Below the pieces are notes generated by a model. The model was not told the origin of the DNA. It worked only from the letters and a program-made list of their open reading frames with translations, and ran no database searches. DNA of 64,000 bases, taken from the NCBI RefSeq assembly GCF_011397635.1, contig NC_064759.1, positions 24,390,428 through 24,454,427 on the forward strand, given 5' to 3'. This document shows, piece by piece, positions 1 through 13,200 of this stretch (positions are counted from its first letter, which is position 1; every line of letters begins with the position of its first letter). The DNA is from Epinephelus fuscoguttatus. Its lineage: Eukaryota > Chordata > Actinopteri > Perciformes > Serranidae. A program made the translations under genes and the position numbers.

Positions 1-757
1 GACGTTAAAGACCTTTCAAAGCTTAGCACCATGGTTGTTTTGTTATTCCCGGAAAAAAATAAGTCTAGAAAGAAAAAAATATTGACAACACGAGAAGTGA
101 AAAATGTAAGATAAAACACACAAAGGTTTGGGTGAATGTATGGCTCAAGAACTGACTTCACCACTGCACAGATGGGCGATAATGTTCCCATCACTGGAGG
201 ATGGAGCGATCATGATTACATGTGTACTATAGACAGATGTACCCCCCCCCCCCCCCCCCCAGAAACGGATAAAACATATAAGGAATCTCTCAGAGCCTAG
301 CTATAGGTTTTCAGCAATGATTCAAACAGATAAGGCTTGACGTGTGTTTCAAAGAAATTCTGTTGGTTTCATCCATATGGATCCAGGAACCCCCCTACGA
401 TTTCAACATCAGGTTTAAAGTCTCTGTTTTCATGGAAACCAAAACCACTTCCTCAACAATATTTACTTTGTGGTGATGTTGCTGTGGTAGCTGTACATCT
501 AAACTCTTTCACAGACAAGATAGGAAACTTAAACTTGCCTGGTATGAACTTTCTGTGCAGATTCAAGGCTCTTCTTCCTCTACGATCCATAAAAATGTCC
601 ACATAAATCACTTCTGACCAGCCGAATATTCTCAGCTGGTCTCATAGTGGCTAATTCCCCTTCTGTGCGGACAGCCTGCTGCCTCCCCAAGCCCAATCCA
701 CCTTAATTTAAGGCTTACAAGTAAACAGGATCCTCCCCTTTTCAATTGAGGGATGTC
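1..757 (-). other. kmt2b 3' untranslated region and flank
   Basis: No reading frame here looks like a gene. The strand downstream of the kmt2b stop carries no canonical AATAAA in this interval, so the 3' end may use a variant signal or lie beyond the left edge. A poly-C tract of about 20 bases lies at 242-260 on the plus strand. Confidence 0.5.
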
Positions 758-1284
758 TCAGTTGAGGAAACGCCGACATCGCCGGGCCCCACAGTTACAG
801 TTGAGTTTGCTGCTGGCGTCTTCAATGGGAAACTTATAGTCATAGGTGAGCTCCTCCCCCCTGTAGATCTTCCGAAGAGCAAAGATGACGATGTGCTTCC
901 GGCCTTCCACGTTGATCACTCGAGAGTAGCAGTTCGGTTCGCAGGAGTGGTTGATGAATCTGGCTGCGTTGCCATGCATGGTTGCATCCACCACATCAAA
1001 GTCATCAATGCGGAACATGTAACAGCCGATGCCCTGCAGAAGAGGCAAAAATGAAATCTACTGATATGTCCTCTGACCTTTTCCTACTTTAACCCTCGAT
1101 TATTTTAGACTACATTACAATGAAACTGCTTAAAGAAACAGAAACCAGACCAACCTTGCCGTCATAGTACTTCTCCCTTTTGTCAGTGAGCACTGAGCGG
1201 ATGACGATGCCGGCGTATTCAATAACCATCTCCCCTGCTTCGATGTTCCTCTTGCAGAACAGACCGCGGCCATGGATAGCAGAC
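758..1284 (-). CDS. kmt2b: kmt2b terminal exons encoding the SET and post-SET domains
   Basis: Together with exon 3722-3805 ([23 protein letters not shown]), exons 1155-1284 and 758-1033 encode the methyltransferase core. Landmarks are [14 protein letters not shown], the cofactor-binding [21 protein letters not shown] with the catalytic tyrosine region, and the post-SET zinc-binding CNCGARRC. The protein ends RRFLN, the typical MLL terminus. FPIEDAS fits KMT2B. The catalytic residues seen are intact. The stop is at 758-760. Confidence 0.97.
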
Positions 1285-4200
1285 CTGCAACAGGTTAGGT
1301 CAGATAAGTTCATGCGCTGGGCCCACGGTGACGATGTCTTAACTGTTGGGATGCACACTCAAGCCAATTTCTAGATGTGAATTTCCCATAATTCTTTGCT
1401 ACTTAAGCTATAAAATGAGCTCAGTGTTTACAGGTATCAGACAGTTAAACGCAATGCTTTTTGAGACCCGTTCAAGACACCTTTTAACCAAACAGTACAG
1501 GACAGTTTTTTGGACTGTTTTACTTATTTAAGCATTGTAGGCAAGTAGTATATATGTGGTCTTGGAATATGGTTATTAGAGAGAATCAAGTCAATCTACA
1601 TTCTGCCAACAGGTAAGTGCAAGTATGAAGTCAAATGACAGTATTATAGTTTTTTAAAGACTTGTAATATAAGAAATGTGGACTTTTACATAGAAAGGCT
1701 TCACTCATTGTCACAGAAAGAAATTAAATAATGGATAAATTAAATTAGATATAATGTTTGTAGCAGGTACGACCTCAAATTTAAGACTATTTAATGACCT
1801 AAGGCCTCATTGTTGTAACATTGAGTTTAAGTCATTTTAATTTTAAGACTCTTTAAGGACCTGTAGACATGCAAGTGCAAGAGATTTGACCAAATAAGGG
1901 TGGGAAAATAAAAGGGATTTCATCATTACACTAATATAATTCAGTCTATTAATTGAAACTGTGGCCGTGCACAATGACAAACCTAACATGCCGAATAAAT
2001 ACAGTGAAAAGTGGTTTTTGATGCTGGTCAAACATCTTTGTTCAAGTCAAACATGTAATTTCTACAATACTTTTTGGTTTATGCCTGCCATCAGCCTCAG
2101 CTGTAATTTTTTTCATGCTAATCAGTAAGTATTTCCATGCTAATAGATACTAAAGACCTTGTAAACACAGTCATTGTTTTAACTGTAGCTTTGTCTCAGT
2201 CTCTCTGATTGAACATCTGGGCAGCAGCTGTTGTTGATGTCACCAATTCAGCCGTCCAGTTCTGTTGTTACTTTAGAGACGCTTGAGGCTGCTCTATGAT
2301 AAACATCTAAGGTAGGCTGTATCCATTATCCTAACTGGTTATAAACAACGATGATGAAATAGAGTCACGCATCTGCACTGGTTAGGTCAGAGTCTGACTA
2401 TCCATATGGGCAACACTTATCTGTCATTTCTATTCAATGCAACATTTTTCATTACACATTTAGATATCCCCCAAAAATGTGATTCATAAATATCTTAAAT
2501 GCACTGCAACTGCACTTAAATGTAGATGATGTGCAGGCTGATCCTGCAAAAGCTGATAGCACTTCACCTATAGATGGCACTAAAGCTACATTATACATTT
2601 CAATGGGCTTAGATCATTTGAATCTTCCACAAATCATTAGGCCCGTTTCCACCGCAGGAACTTCAGGGTAATTTTATGGGGCCGGGGCCGTTGGTGCGTG
2701 TCTCCACCACAGGAACCACCCCCGAAGGACAGAGTTCCGGAACTTTTACAGGGGCTAAACAAGTCCCTGCCTCAGAGTAGGTACTCAGAACGGCCCCGAG
2801 AAACTCCTGGTTGGGGCTTGGGGTTTACTCGGTGCTGATTGGATATAATCAAGGCGGGATGTGACGTCAACAGAAAGCGACAAAATAGCTGGCATTTTTA
2901 AAACTCAGCAGGTGAGGGTTAGCTCGTTCATATAGCTTCCACTGCCATGTAAATGAAGAGACACGCCAGAAACACAGCAACCACCTCAGCTCCTTCCGTA
3001 AGGGATAATGTATAGTGAGCCGGTGACTGCTGAAAAATAACTCCTGACAGTGGAATGGAACACCGGAAGGGAGTTATTTCTCAACTGTCACTGGCTCACT
3101 ATAGAGGAAATCACCTTGTTGTTTACAAATACTTTCGGGTAGAAAACCAGCAGAGTTTAGCTATATCACATTTTTCACGTCACTATATCAGCGTGTAGAC
3201 TAATCTGGTGTTTGTAAAGTCTATAAACACAATGATTGAACAAACATTACTATTTCTGTGTGCACGTTTTTTAATTAATAACATGGTTATCGTAGATTAG
3301 CTGGGCTAACCGTTAGCTGTTAGCAGTTAGCGGTAATAACTCATTGACTCAATAAACAGTCCGTGAAAAGGTATGCTGACAGGGTATTGTCATATAGTTT
3401 TACTGACTTGTTTCTATTTCCATATAAACCTACTTAGGTGTTTTATTCATTTGTAATTTTACCTTGTCAATATTGATATTGTATAAATGTATTTTTTTAT
3501 GCACTGACTTAGATATGACCCTAAACGTGCTGCATGTGTAACTAATAATCAATGCAGCTTCTCGTTTGAGTCACTTTGGGCGTTTGTTTGGAACATTTAT
3601 TCATTTTATTGTTCCCACCCAAAATGTGAAAAGCCAAATCTGTCTGAGACAACAACATAACTCTTTTGTTCAAGCATTACATACAAGTCTGATTATTTTG
3701 TGAAAGCAGTTCTGAACTGACCTGTACACGCCTACAGCCTCCTTGGATGTTCTTTCCAGATGTCTGAAACGCATAGCCATGGGCAACTCCAAGCTAGTGG
3801 CCCGTCTAAGAGAAAGAGCAGAGAAAAAGCAGAAAATGGTCTGAATATTTATTTTAAAAAACATGCAGCATTTACCCTTCCATCTTAAAGTTTATTCCAG
3901 TTTCAATACCAAATCACAGAAAAGAAAAGTCAAAGATAAACTGAGCAAAACTTTTAATGAAAACTAAAACTATTAATGAAACGTACTACTCCATCCCCAC
4001 TAATCTTACACTTACTGTTTAATTGTATAAGCCAAACCAGGGAGAGGGGTTGCAAATTCGCCATGGCTACAAACCTGTATGCACTTCATCTACTTTGTAT
4101 TTTACATATGAAGCAATGTCTTATGCATTAGTCCTTGTCAAATAAACAAGCAAATAAAAATAAATACATTTTTTTAAATGAAAAAGCAAGGTGCTTTTGA

Positions 4201-7200
4201 AGGTCTTATACATATTATAACAGGAAACATCTATTACTAAATGAGTGAAGCCTGACCTTGTGGACTTCAAAAGAACCTCGTCTTCCTCATCGTCATAAGG
4301 CCCAATGTCAGGAAGCTGTCTATGCTGAGAAGCTAGGAAGTTAAACATGTCAAATGTGGACTTCCTGTTAAGAGAAAAAAGAAAACATATCAGGTTTAGA
4401 TGAGTACAGACTTAACAAGTTAAACTTCAGACTTTTTAATCACTTGTTTTTTCACTTTATTTAGAGAAAAGGACTGGATAGAATCAATAGAGACCAAAGA
4501 TCAATAAGCCAAACTGATTTGAACAGTACTGGTTTACTAACCTAAGGTACAGCTCAGAGCGGGCACAACCACTGGGATTGACAGGGAGGTCGTCATCCTG
4601 CGTGCACTGTTTGAAGAAACGGAAGGCATGGCGTTGGCAGCGGTGGGCTCCTTCAAGTTGCTCCAGCAGGAACACCACAGCATCATGGACCAGACCCATC
4701 ATACGGGGACCAGTGATCCTCTGAAAGGTCAGAGGTCTCAACCTGGCAATAGCTCGTGCCTCCTGCACCCCGTCTATCACTGCTTTCCAAGCCACTGGAA
4801 GGAAAGACGAGAATTATGCGTCGTTATGTGAATACAATGAATATAAATGGCTACAAAATTATCACATCAAGAAACTTGTGTGAGAACATGTTCAACAATT
4901 TAAAGGCTTTCTGGGAAAGTCTTCTCTTGTAGTATTAGCCTTACCCTCAATACTGTCTGCCTCTGCACTGAAACCATCATCGCTGGTGATCTCAAATCTC
5001 AAGTGTGGCTGGTCTCTGTTGATTGGAGATTCCTCATCCTGGTCAGATGGTGGTGATTCATCATCTGAGGTAGAAGCAGCGCCTAAAAATCCCACAATAT
5101 TCCCATTCATTAGTTAGTGTCATACCATATGTGGCAGGCACTGCCGAGGAATGATTGTTTTAATTCACAGAAGTCATTAAATCATGCCACTAAAACTCAA
5201 GAATACCAGAGTATTTCTTCCAGTCAGTCAGGGTGCTGTGTCCCACTGGTTCCCATGCCTGTTGTTTGCCTTGCTCACCACGAGACATATAATCCCACGG
5301 CTCTGATCTGAGAACAATAGGAGGACACAAGGTTTTCAAACACAATCATTTAAATGAAAAGCCAAATGCACTCCATGTAATTCAGTCCTCCTGTGTAATA
5401 TACTGTTTCCAGTTGCCATAACAGCAACACTGATGCTGTATTGTTCTAGCAAATCCAAAATATGGCATAAAGCAAATAAAAATAAGTTAATTATGGAACT
5501 CTAATTGAAATCACTTAAAAAAAACTGCATCATTTGTAAATTTGCAAAATCTATTTGTCAATCAAAGTTTTGGATCTATAGGTTAATGGTTTCTCAAGCG
5601 ATTAAGCCAAACATTTGCTGGCTCCAGCTTCTAAAATGTAAGAATCTTCTGTTTTTCCTTCTCAACTAAATCTCCAATATTTAGGCTTTAGTGGCATCTA
5701 GTGGTGAGGATGCAACATCGCAACAAACTCAATCTCATTCAGTGTGCCAAGGCAGATGCAAAAACAGAACAGGTCCTCTCTAGAGCCGGTGTTTGGTCTG
5801 TCCATTCTAGGAGACTGTAGAAACAACATGATGGACTCTGTATGCAGGTAAATTATTCATTCCAAAGTACCCAATGATTCATAGTTTTAGGTGATTATAA
5901 ACTAATGAAAACATAGTTATGAATATTATATTCCATCACACCAACAGATGCCCATAAATCCTACACACGACCTTTAATCAATAATGAAAATAAAAGTTAG
6001 TTACAGCCCTATGTAAGCCAAGTAAAATCTTACCCTGAGCTATCAGAATCACTCATACGCTCCTCCTTTAACTGGTCCAGGTTCAGCACTCCTTTCACTG
6101 TTGGGGTCTTGATGCGGACTCCTGAAGCCCTGCTGGAGATGCTCGGGAAGACAGGTCTGCGTCGCTCCTCATCCTCACTGAGAGGCTCTGGTTTTAGGAA
6201 GTCAACTTTAGACTTCTTTGTGACAATGCGGTCTGAAAGCGAAGACACTCTCTTCATGCGGACGTGGGTGCGAGGTCGGGGTGCGGGAGCTGGTGCTGGT
6301 GGTACTGATGGAGGGCAAGGCTCCAGCCCTGGAGGCTCCGGTTCAATTAACAGGTCAGGTGGTAAAACCAGTGAGGAAGGGCTTAGAGTTCGAAGCCCAC
6401 TCCACTTGGGGGTGTAGTTACTCGCCATTGCTTGATTGATAATTGCTTGAGCACTCTCTGCAGGAGTCATGGGAGGAGTCTCAGTAGGCGGAGCAGGCTG
6501 CCCTAAGGCCTTGGATGACTTGGATTTTCTGGATGCACTGGAATCCTTCTTCTTCTTTGCTTTTTTCAGCTCTGGATTGGTTTCATCTTTTGGTGTTTTT
6601 GCACTCTTTCTCGACTTCTTCGCATTAACTGACGCCACTGCACCGTTGCTATTGTGAGTGAGCAGCTGTGTAATTGTGGTTGGATTCTGAACTGTGGGTG
6701 TAACCAACGGAGGAACTGCTGTCGCAACGTTGGCCCCGGCAGTTGGAGCAGACATATTACCAGCTGCTGCTAGTGTGGCTGACAGTGCGTTGCTCTGTAA
6801 AAGGCTGGCTATCTGAGTGACACAGTTGTAGGAGGGAGAGGTTGGAGTGGGCAACTGGAAAGTGTTGCTTTCTGGGTTCTTGACGAAGATCTGCCCGAGG
6901 CGGTTCACCAGCAGGACATGTGGTGTGGGGTCCACATTTGGACCTCCCACCTCCTTCACAGTAAGAATAGCATGTCCAGGTAAAGCCTGGGGAACCACTG
7001 GCTGCTGCGGTTCTAAAGCTGGCCTGGGTGTAGAAAAGTTGATGGAGATAGTGTGACCTGATGTAGCTTCCTTCTGCACAGATGAAGAGCTATAACCATT
7101 TAAGATCACAGGGGCTGAGGTGGTTTGGCCTGGCGTTGGAGCTGTTGGACAGTGTGTCGACAGCCCAGACAGAGACGACAGTGATGCAGAAGAAGAAACA

Positions 7201-10200
7201 ATGGTGACAGCTGTGGAACCCAATGGCTGTGTTTGTGTGGAGAAAATAGGGAGAGACACTGTTGCGCATGTTCCTGCTGAGGGGCAAGTGCCTGATGTAG
7301 CTGATAGCACTGGATCGTTTTGAGGGCCAACGTTTAGCAGTGTTTGTGTCACGTCTCCAACGGTACTGAGGGTAGTAAGTTTGGTAGACAAAGGCCCCAT
7401 GGATGGGAAGGTTGTTGCCTCTTGCGAGGATGTTACTGGCTGAAGTGTAATACTTGTTATAGGGGGCTGACTGAAACAGGAATACATCTGCAGAGAGTCT
7501 ACAAGGCCTTGAGAAGGGTTTTGAACATCTGTGGACACTACAGGGGAAGGCTGAAGAAGATCCAGCAGGGCGCCCTGACTGTTATCAGCAGAATCGGCTA
7601 ATGAGGGTTCCGTTGTATTTGCCGTGAGGTGGTTCAATACTGTGGAGTGGCTGCTGTCAGGCTCTGAGTTCAGGGGTTTACGGGCTTCAGATTGTTGGGT
7701 CTCAAGCGGCGTACCTTCAAGCAAAGGAACCATCTCAGTTAAATGTGGACTTGTGTCACATCTCTCAAGAAGAAGAGGTGTTCCAGAGGCAAAACCTAAA
7801 CTGGAACCCTGGAATAACTCCTCTGAAAAGGAGGTCTCAGGCACCTTTGTGAATAAATTAGGCAGAGCATCACGAACTGGAGTTGGAAGCACAGTCTCCT
7901 GATTTACTAAAGGAGTGTCAGAGCTTTGCTCTTTTACTGGAGGGTTCCCGGAAATTTGCGGAGAAACAAATAACATGTTGTCTTCGTTTGACTGGCTGGC
8001 ATCATGGGATTTAGATGTATCCGTAGAACTTTTGCTGGCAACAGAGATGCTGTCTGATGAAGATTCACTGTGCTTCTGACTGGATGATGCTTTGGGAAAC
8101 AAGCTCTGAACAGCCTGTGTGCTGTTTGCAGCGTCTGATTGAGGGACATTTTTATTATTTAGGCTTTTGGCTTGTATCTGAGCTTGAGTAGAACCCTCAG
8201 CTTTCTGAGCATCATCGTTGGTCGCTATACTTGCATCACTCTCTGTACCGTCATCTACACCATCCAGCTGAGTCATAGGCCGGGAAGAAGGGGAGGAGGG
8301 AGATCTGGAATCTTTTGATCCGGGACAGCTGACTATTGTCCGCGAGAAGTCAAAATAGTGCTCCATATCATCATCAGAAGAGGTGTTGCCTAAGTCATCC
8401 CTGGCTGAGGCTGCAGACCGTGGCAGGTTAGCAACGAGAGTCTTTCGCTTGTGTACCTCTTGGGTTCTTCCCCAAAATTCCTCCTGATCATCGCCTTCTA
8501 CCACTATTTGTCCCCCACAGTTCATTGCCACGCCTTCACTCAGGAGTGTCTCTTCAATTTCCAGTTCAGTCCTCATCTCTTGGCCCAGACTCATGTTGGG
8601 ATCCTTGTGGAATGAACTGTAAGGGAATTCCTCTTCATCCTTCTGTTGGTCTAAATCCCCCTGGGGTGATGTACCATTCGCTGGAGAGACATCTTCAGGT
8701 TCTGGTGAAGCTAAGAAGTTGTGCGGCACCTCCACTGACTCTGGCTGGTTCAGATCAAATGAAAATCGATTTCTGGGTAGATGCTGTATGGATGGAGAGA
8801 AAGACAGACTTGGAGAGGGAAAGCTTGCCGCACTGTCCTGCCAGGGAGACTGAGGAAAGAAAGATGAGGTACAATGAGTCATTGTATTTCCAGGACATCG
8901 GGCTGCGGAAGCACTTCTACCTCCGCCTGAGCGGGATGATGGAGAATTTAACAGGTTGTCTGGAGCACCGAGTGGGAACAGCGGAGAAGTGGAGAGGGAA
9001 GACTTTCCAGCTCGGAGGGTGATCGGTCCAGGCAGAGGGCCCAGAGGAGGGGGAGGCATGTGACTGCGGAGGCCCGTTGTCTGCGGGTGTGGGCTGTGGC
9101 GACGAACCCTTCGAGTATCCTCCAGATCACTTATGGTTAATATGTGGTGGGGTTTCAACTGGAGTGCTCCTGAGAAGAAATCAGAATGAAACCACAGTTC
9201 GTGACGTGAGTTTTTGATTTTATCAACAGGTTGCTGTTAGTGAATTTAAATAATTTTTAACAAAAAAATCATAAATTTATATTTTACCTGGGGATGGCAG
9301 AGGTCGGGACATTCCTCCAGCTGGTCTCCTGGGAATCTTTGGCCTTGCACCATGATCTGACTTGGGGTTAGGTCCTGGGAGTAAGTTTTCCTCTGCTGGG
9401 GGTTGGGGTTCTGTTATGTCAGTCTCCTGGGCTTCAGATTCTGAAGATTTAAAAAAAAAAAAAAACAGTTTATGAAACTATTTGTACTTTCATCCACTGG
9501 TAGCACTAGTGCTACCAACTCTCTTAGTTGGTCGCACCTGTAAATGATTTGTTTGCACCTTTTCTTCATTAACATTAAATTGTATCACAATCCTCTACAC
9601 TGAATTTGCATTAACACCTGGATTTGGTGCTGTGCTCTCCCAGTACTCTCCCAGTAATTACTATGTTTAACTTCTGTTATACGAATGCGAGGACTCCAAG
9701 TAGAAGAGGAGGTTGTGAGACAAAAACGCATCGCAGTGACTTTTATACACCAGACATATATAACACCTGCTGATGCACATTTAACCTGTGTTAGACCCGT
9801 TCATATGAGTCAGCAGTCACTCTGTTTGCCACCTTAGAGACACCTGTCTACATCATGTACTAGCATGAATGCAACTGTGAAATTATAACTTGCACACTCA
9901 CAAAAAATGGTTGCATATGTGAGCACTTTGGTCGCAGTCTAGAGGCCTGTAATTAACAGCAAATCACTTATTTATATACAGCACATTTTTGGTCATAAAA
10001 TACACACCAGGCAGTGGACAGGGACTGTGAGCAATGGTGTGATTGTCTCCCTGGTCAGGCATCTCCTCGACAGGCTTCTCAGGGACAATGGGCCGAACCT
10101 CTCGCACAGTGCATGTGTATTTGCACCGGCGCATGGGATTGACTGTACTCCAGTACCAACGAGTACACCTTAGGAAGGAAGAACAAAGCTTTAAAAGTGC

Positions 10201-13200
10201 TTTTCATTCCATCGTGTAAACACAAATTGTTTTAAAAAAGTAGGTATAAAAAGATAAAATGCAACTTACTGAAACCCCACAGGAAACAGTTTTCCTTTGC
10301 AAGCTGAAAGTTCTGTCAGCATGCCCAGTTGGTCTATCTGTAAGGAACCTGTGTGGTGACAATGGCAATACCAGTTATTAGTTAAACATGAGATCATATA
10401 AGTAAATACCAAGGAGTGAAAAGTAAACCAGATAAAAGATGGGTTCTTACCAATCATCAAGTTGATTAATTCTGGTTCCAGGCCGGTCAAGAACTTTCTG
10501 CGGGGACTGATGCCCTCAAAGTCTACATAAACCCTGCGGTTTACTTCAAATTCTTGACCAGTAATCATCTGTGCAAAAAAGAAAAACAAGTGATGATGAA
10601 ACCTTGAACCAAATCAGAAAACCTTTACACTGATAGGGTCAGAGACAACTTGTAAGAGCAGATCTTACCCTCCCACTGATGAGATGTCGGTGTTTGTAGC
10701 AGTAGACCTTCTTATCGTCCTGGAACACACAGTGACGGGAGCGAGCGCACATGAAGTGATAGTTGCTTTGACATGATGTCAGACAGCAGCCCACCGTGGC
10801 ACCCGTCTGGTTGCAGCGTTCACATCGCTAAGAGGGGGTTGGGATTGACGTGATATAGGATCAGTCATTAATTAAAAGAATCCATATTTATGTATATGAG
10901 TAGAACCTGGCTGCTGAATTGTTCACATATTTTTAAGTTCTCAAATATCCATATCCATTTACAAGTTTACAAGTAATACAACTCAGTTTAATAATGTGCG
11001 TTCCTATACATTATTAAACTAACAGGTAATTTAATTTATTAGGTAGATTAACAACCAACCATCAGTCGGCCCCTTGTGACAGCACTGTGTACATGCAGCA
11101 GAGAGCCATTGTCCTCTTCAAATACCTCAGCTGACCACAGACTGCAGTTGACATGTGCCCACTCATTCTGGCCCAAGTAAAGCAACCTGCCTGCTTCCTG
11201 TGGAACAACACAAGCAAAAAAATAGTTAAAAACCTTGAGTAACCTATAAATACTGTATGTACAGTATTTATAAGATGTTTGCTCTTCAAGTTTGGTATTT
11301 ACAATATACTATTCGTTTTAATGTTTAACGCATTACTTACATTAGGTTTGAGGTCACCATACTTTTGGCACAAAGAGCACTGTCTCTCATCATCCTTAGA
11401 CCATCCGGTGTCTAAATCAGCTTTTGAAAGGCGGCCCCTTTTCCCTAGATCAAAAATTTGAGAGTTAAAAGGGCACAGCGCAGCACAAGATTAAAAAAAA
11501 TATCAATAGCTAACTCTGTTTTTGCCTCCCTTAAACTGACAGCATTACCTTTGAATTTGAGCCTGACAGCCCTGCTGGTTTTGAAGTGGTTTCGGCTTGT
11601 TGGCTCCCCAGACAACGGAGAAACTGCCTCTTCTTCCTTTACATCTAAGCTTTGTCCGTTGTCCTCCTGCAGGAGCCCCAGGGGAGCCCTGGATGAGACC
11701 CTCTCCCTCTCCTGCCACTGGGCGTAAACATGCTCCGTCGTAGGAGGGTGAACAGCTTGGGACAGCATCCCCCTATTTAAGTAGAAAATTCAACAATTCA
11801 AAGGCTGATAAAGATTTCTTTTTATACCCTAATAGACGAAGCAGTGCTTTTAACTTTCATATATGTCTTTTAAAAATACTTTTAAAACATCTTTGGGTTT
11901 AAAAACTGAATCCACATTATTATCATTATGCAAATAAGTAAGTGGAAACCATTACTCACATGGGCAAGTCTTTGGTACAAGGGTTCCACACCTTTGGGTC
12001 TTGGCTGTTGAACCAATTAAACACTTCCTCGAGGAGCTAAAGACAAAAATAATATCAGTTAATTATAAATGCAAACTCACCTGCATTTCTAAAACTATTA
12101 CATAGCTTCACTTTGCAGTTTCTTACACTCCCATGTAAATACAAATAATGTGTTTACAGACACACAGCGCAGCACAAGATTAATCTCTGCACTACTTTTT
12201 TGTGATCATACAGCACCTTTAAGTAGTAAGAGCGTGCCAAGGCAGTTGGTCTCTGCTCCTCTGGAAGATCCTCCTCTTGCTCAAGCCTCTTTCGCACCAC
12301 CTGAACCACATCTTCATGGAACATTTTCTATAAAAAACAAACATTGTTTTGAGTATTCATTAAGTGACACGTAGGCCTGTGTCCACGTAGCATTTTCTTT
12401 CTGGGCACTAGCGTCTTTTTTTCAGATCTTCCCAATAAGAAGAGAGTGTATGTGGCCCAATGTGGCCACCAAGAAACAAAGCGGTGTGCCCAGTGTCTTT
12501 TCTTAGAACACGTTACATTTTTTGTACAGCTGCTTTGAGTGCTTCTCGGATAAAATCTCTGCCCATTTATGGTAGCAGATCGGTTGGACACTAAATGTTG
12601 ATGGTGAGCAGTGGCGTCGCCTGGCCTGGGCATCCGGAGCTTTAGCCCCAAACGTTTTTTCTTAAGCCCCGGATAATTCAACTTCAGAAGAAATAATGAT
12701 AACTGTACATTAACGAGCCACTAAAGAAGTTGTAGTTTTTCATTTTCAGTGAATGCAACACAGGATGACGTCGAGACTGGTTAATCAGAGAGAGGGGTTG
12801 CGTGAAGCATCCGTGTTTTATTGGCTGATAGCCTCGCGTCACCAGGCTCTTCCGGTATCTAAACCGTTGGCGCGCTGGAGGGAGACGTTTTAGCAACAAC
12901 ACAAAAGATCATGGATATAAGACGTTTTTTCAAAAACAAGAAGGCTGACTCGGCTGAGGCTCACGTCTCCGGGGAGCCGTTACCAGAAACAGGTAAATGA
13001 ATAATTTAAATTCTGTTTATTCCTTCAAAATTATGTGAAACGTGTAGTGTTAGGGGGGCGTGCCGGCGGAGCTGTGGGACAGTCCTCCCCGGTGATAGAC
13101 GCTCTTAGGCGGGCTGAAAATCCCTGAAGGCTCAGTACGGCTGGCGACTTTTCCCACACATAAATTCAGTGATATTTTTCTCACATAAGTTACCAAAGAT

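Noticed and set aside
242-260. Poly-C tract as a regulatory element
   Set aside because: A simple homopolymer beside the left edge, more likely replication slippage or an assembly-sensitive run than a signal.
8525-9022. A 165-codon plus-strand open frame opposite the large kmt2b exon
   Set aside because: Antisense shadow of a Ser/Pro-rich coding exon; no splice structure or similarity supports it.
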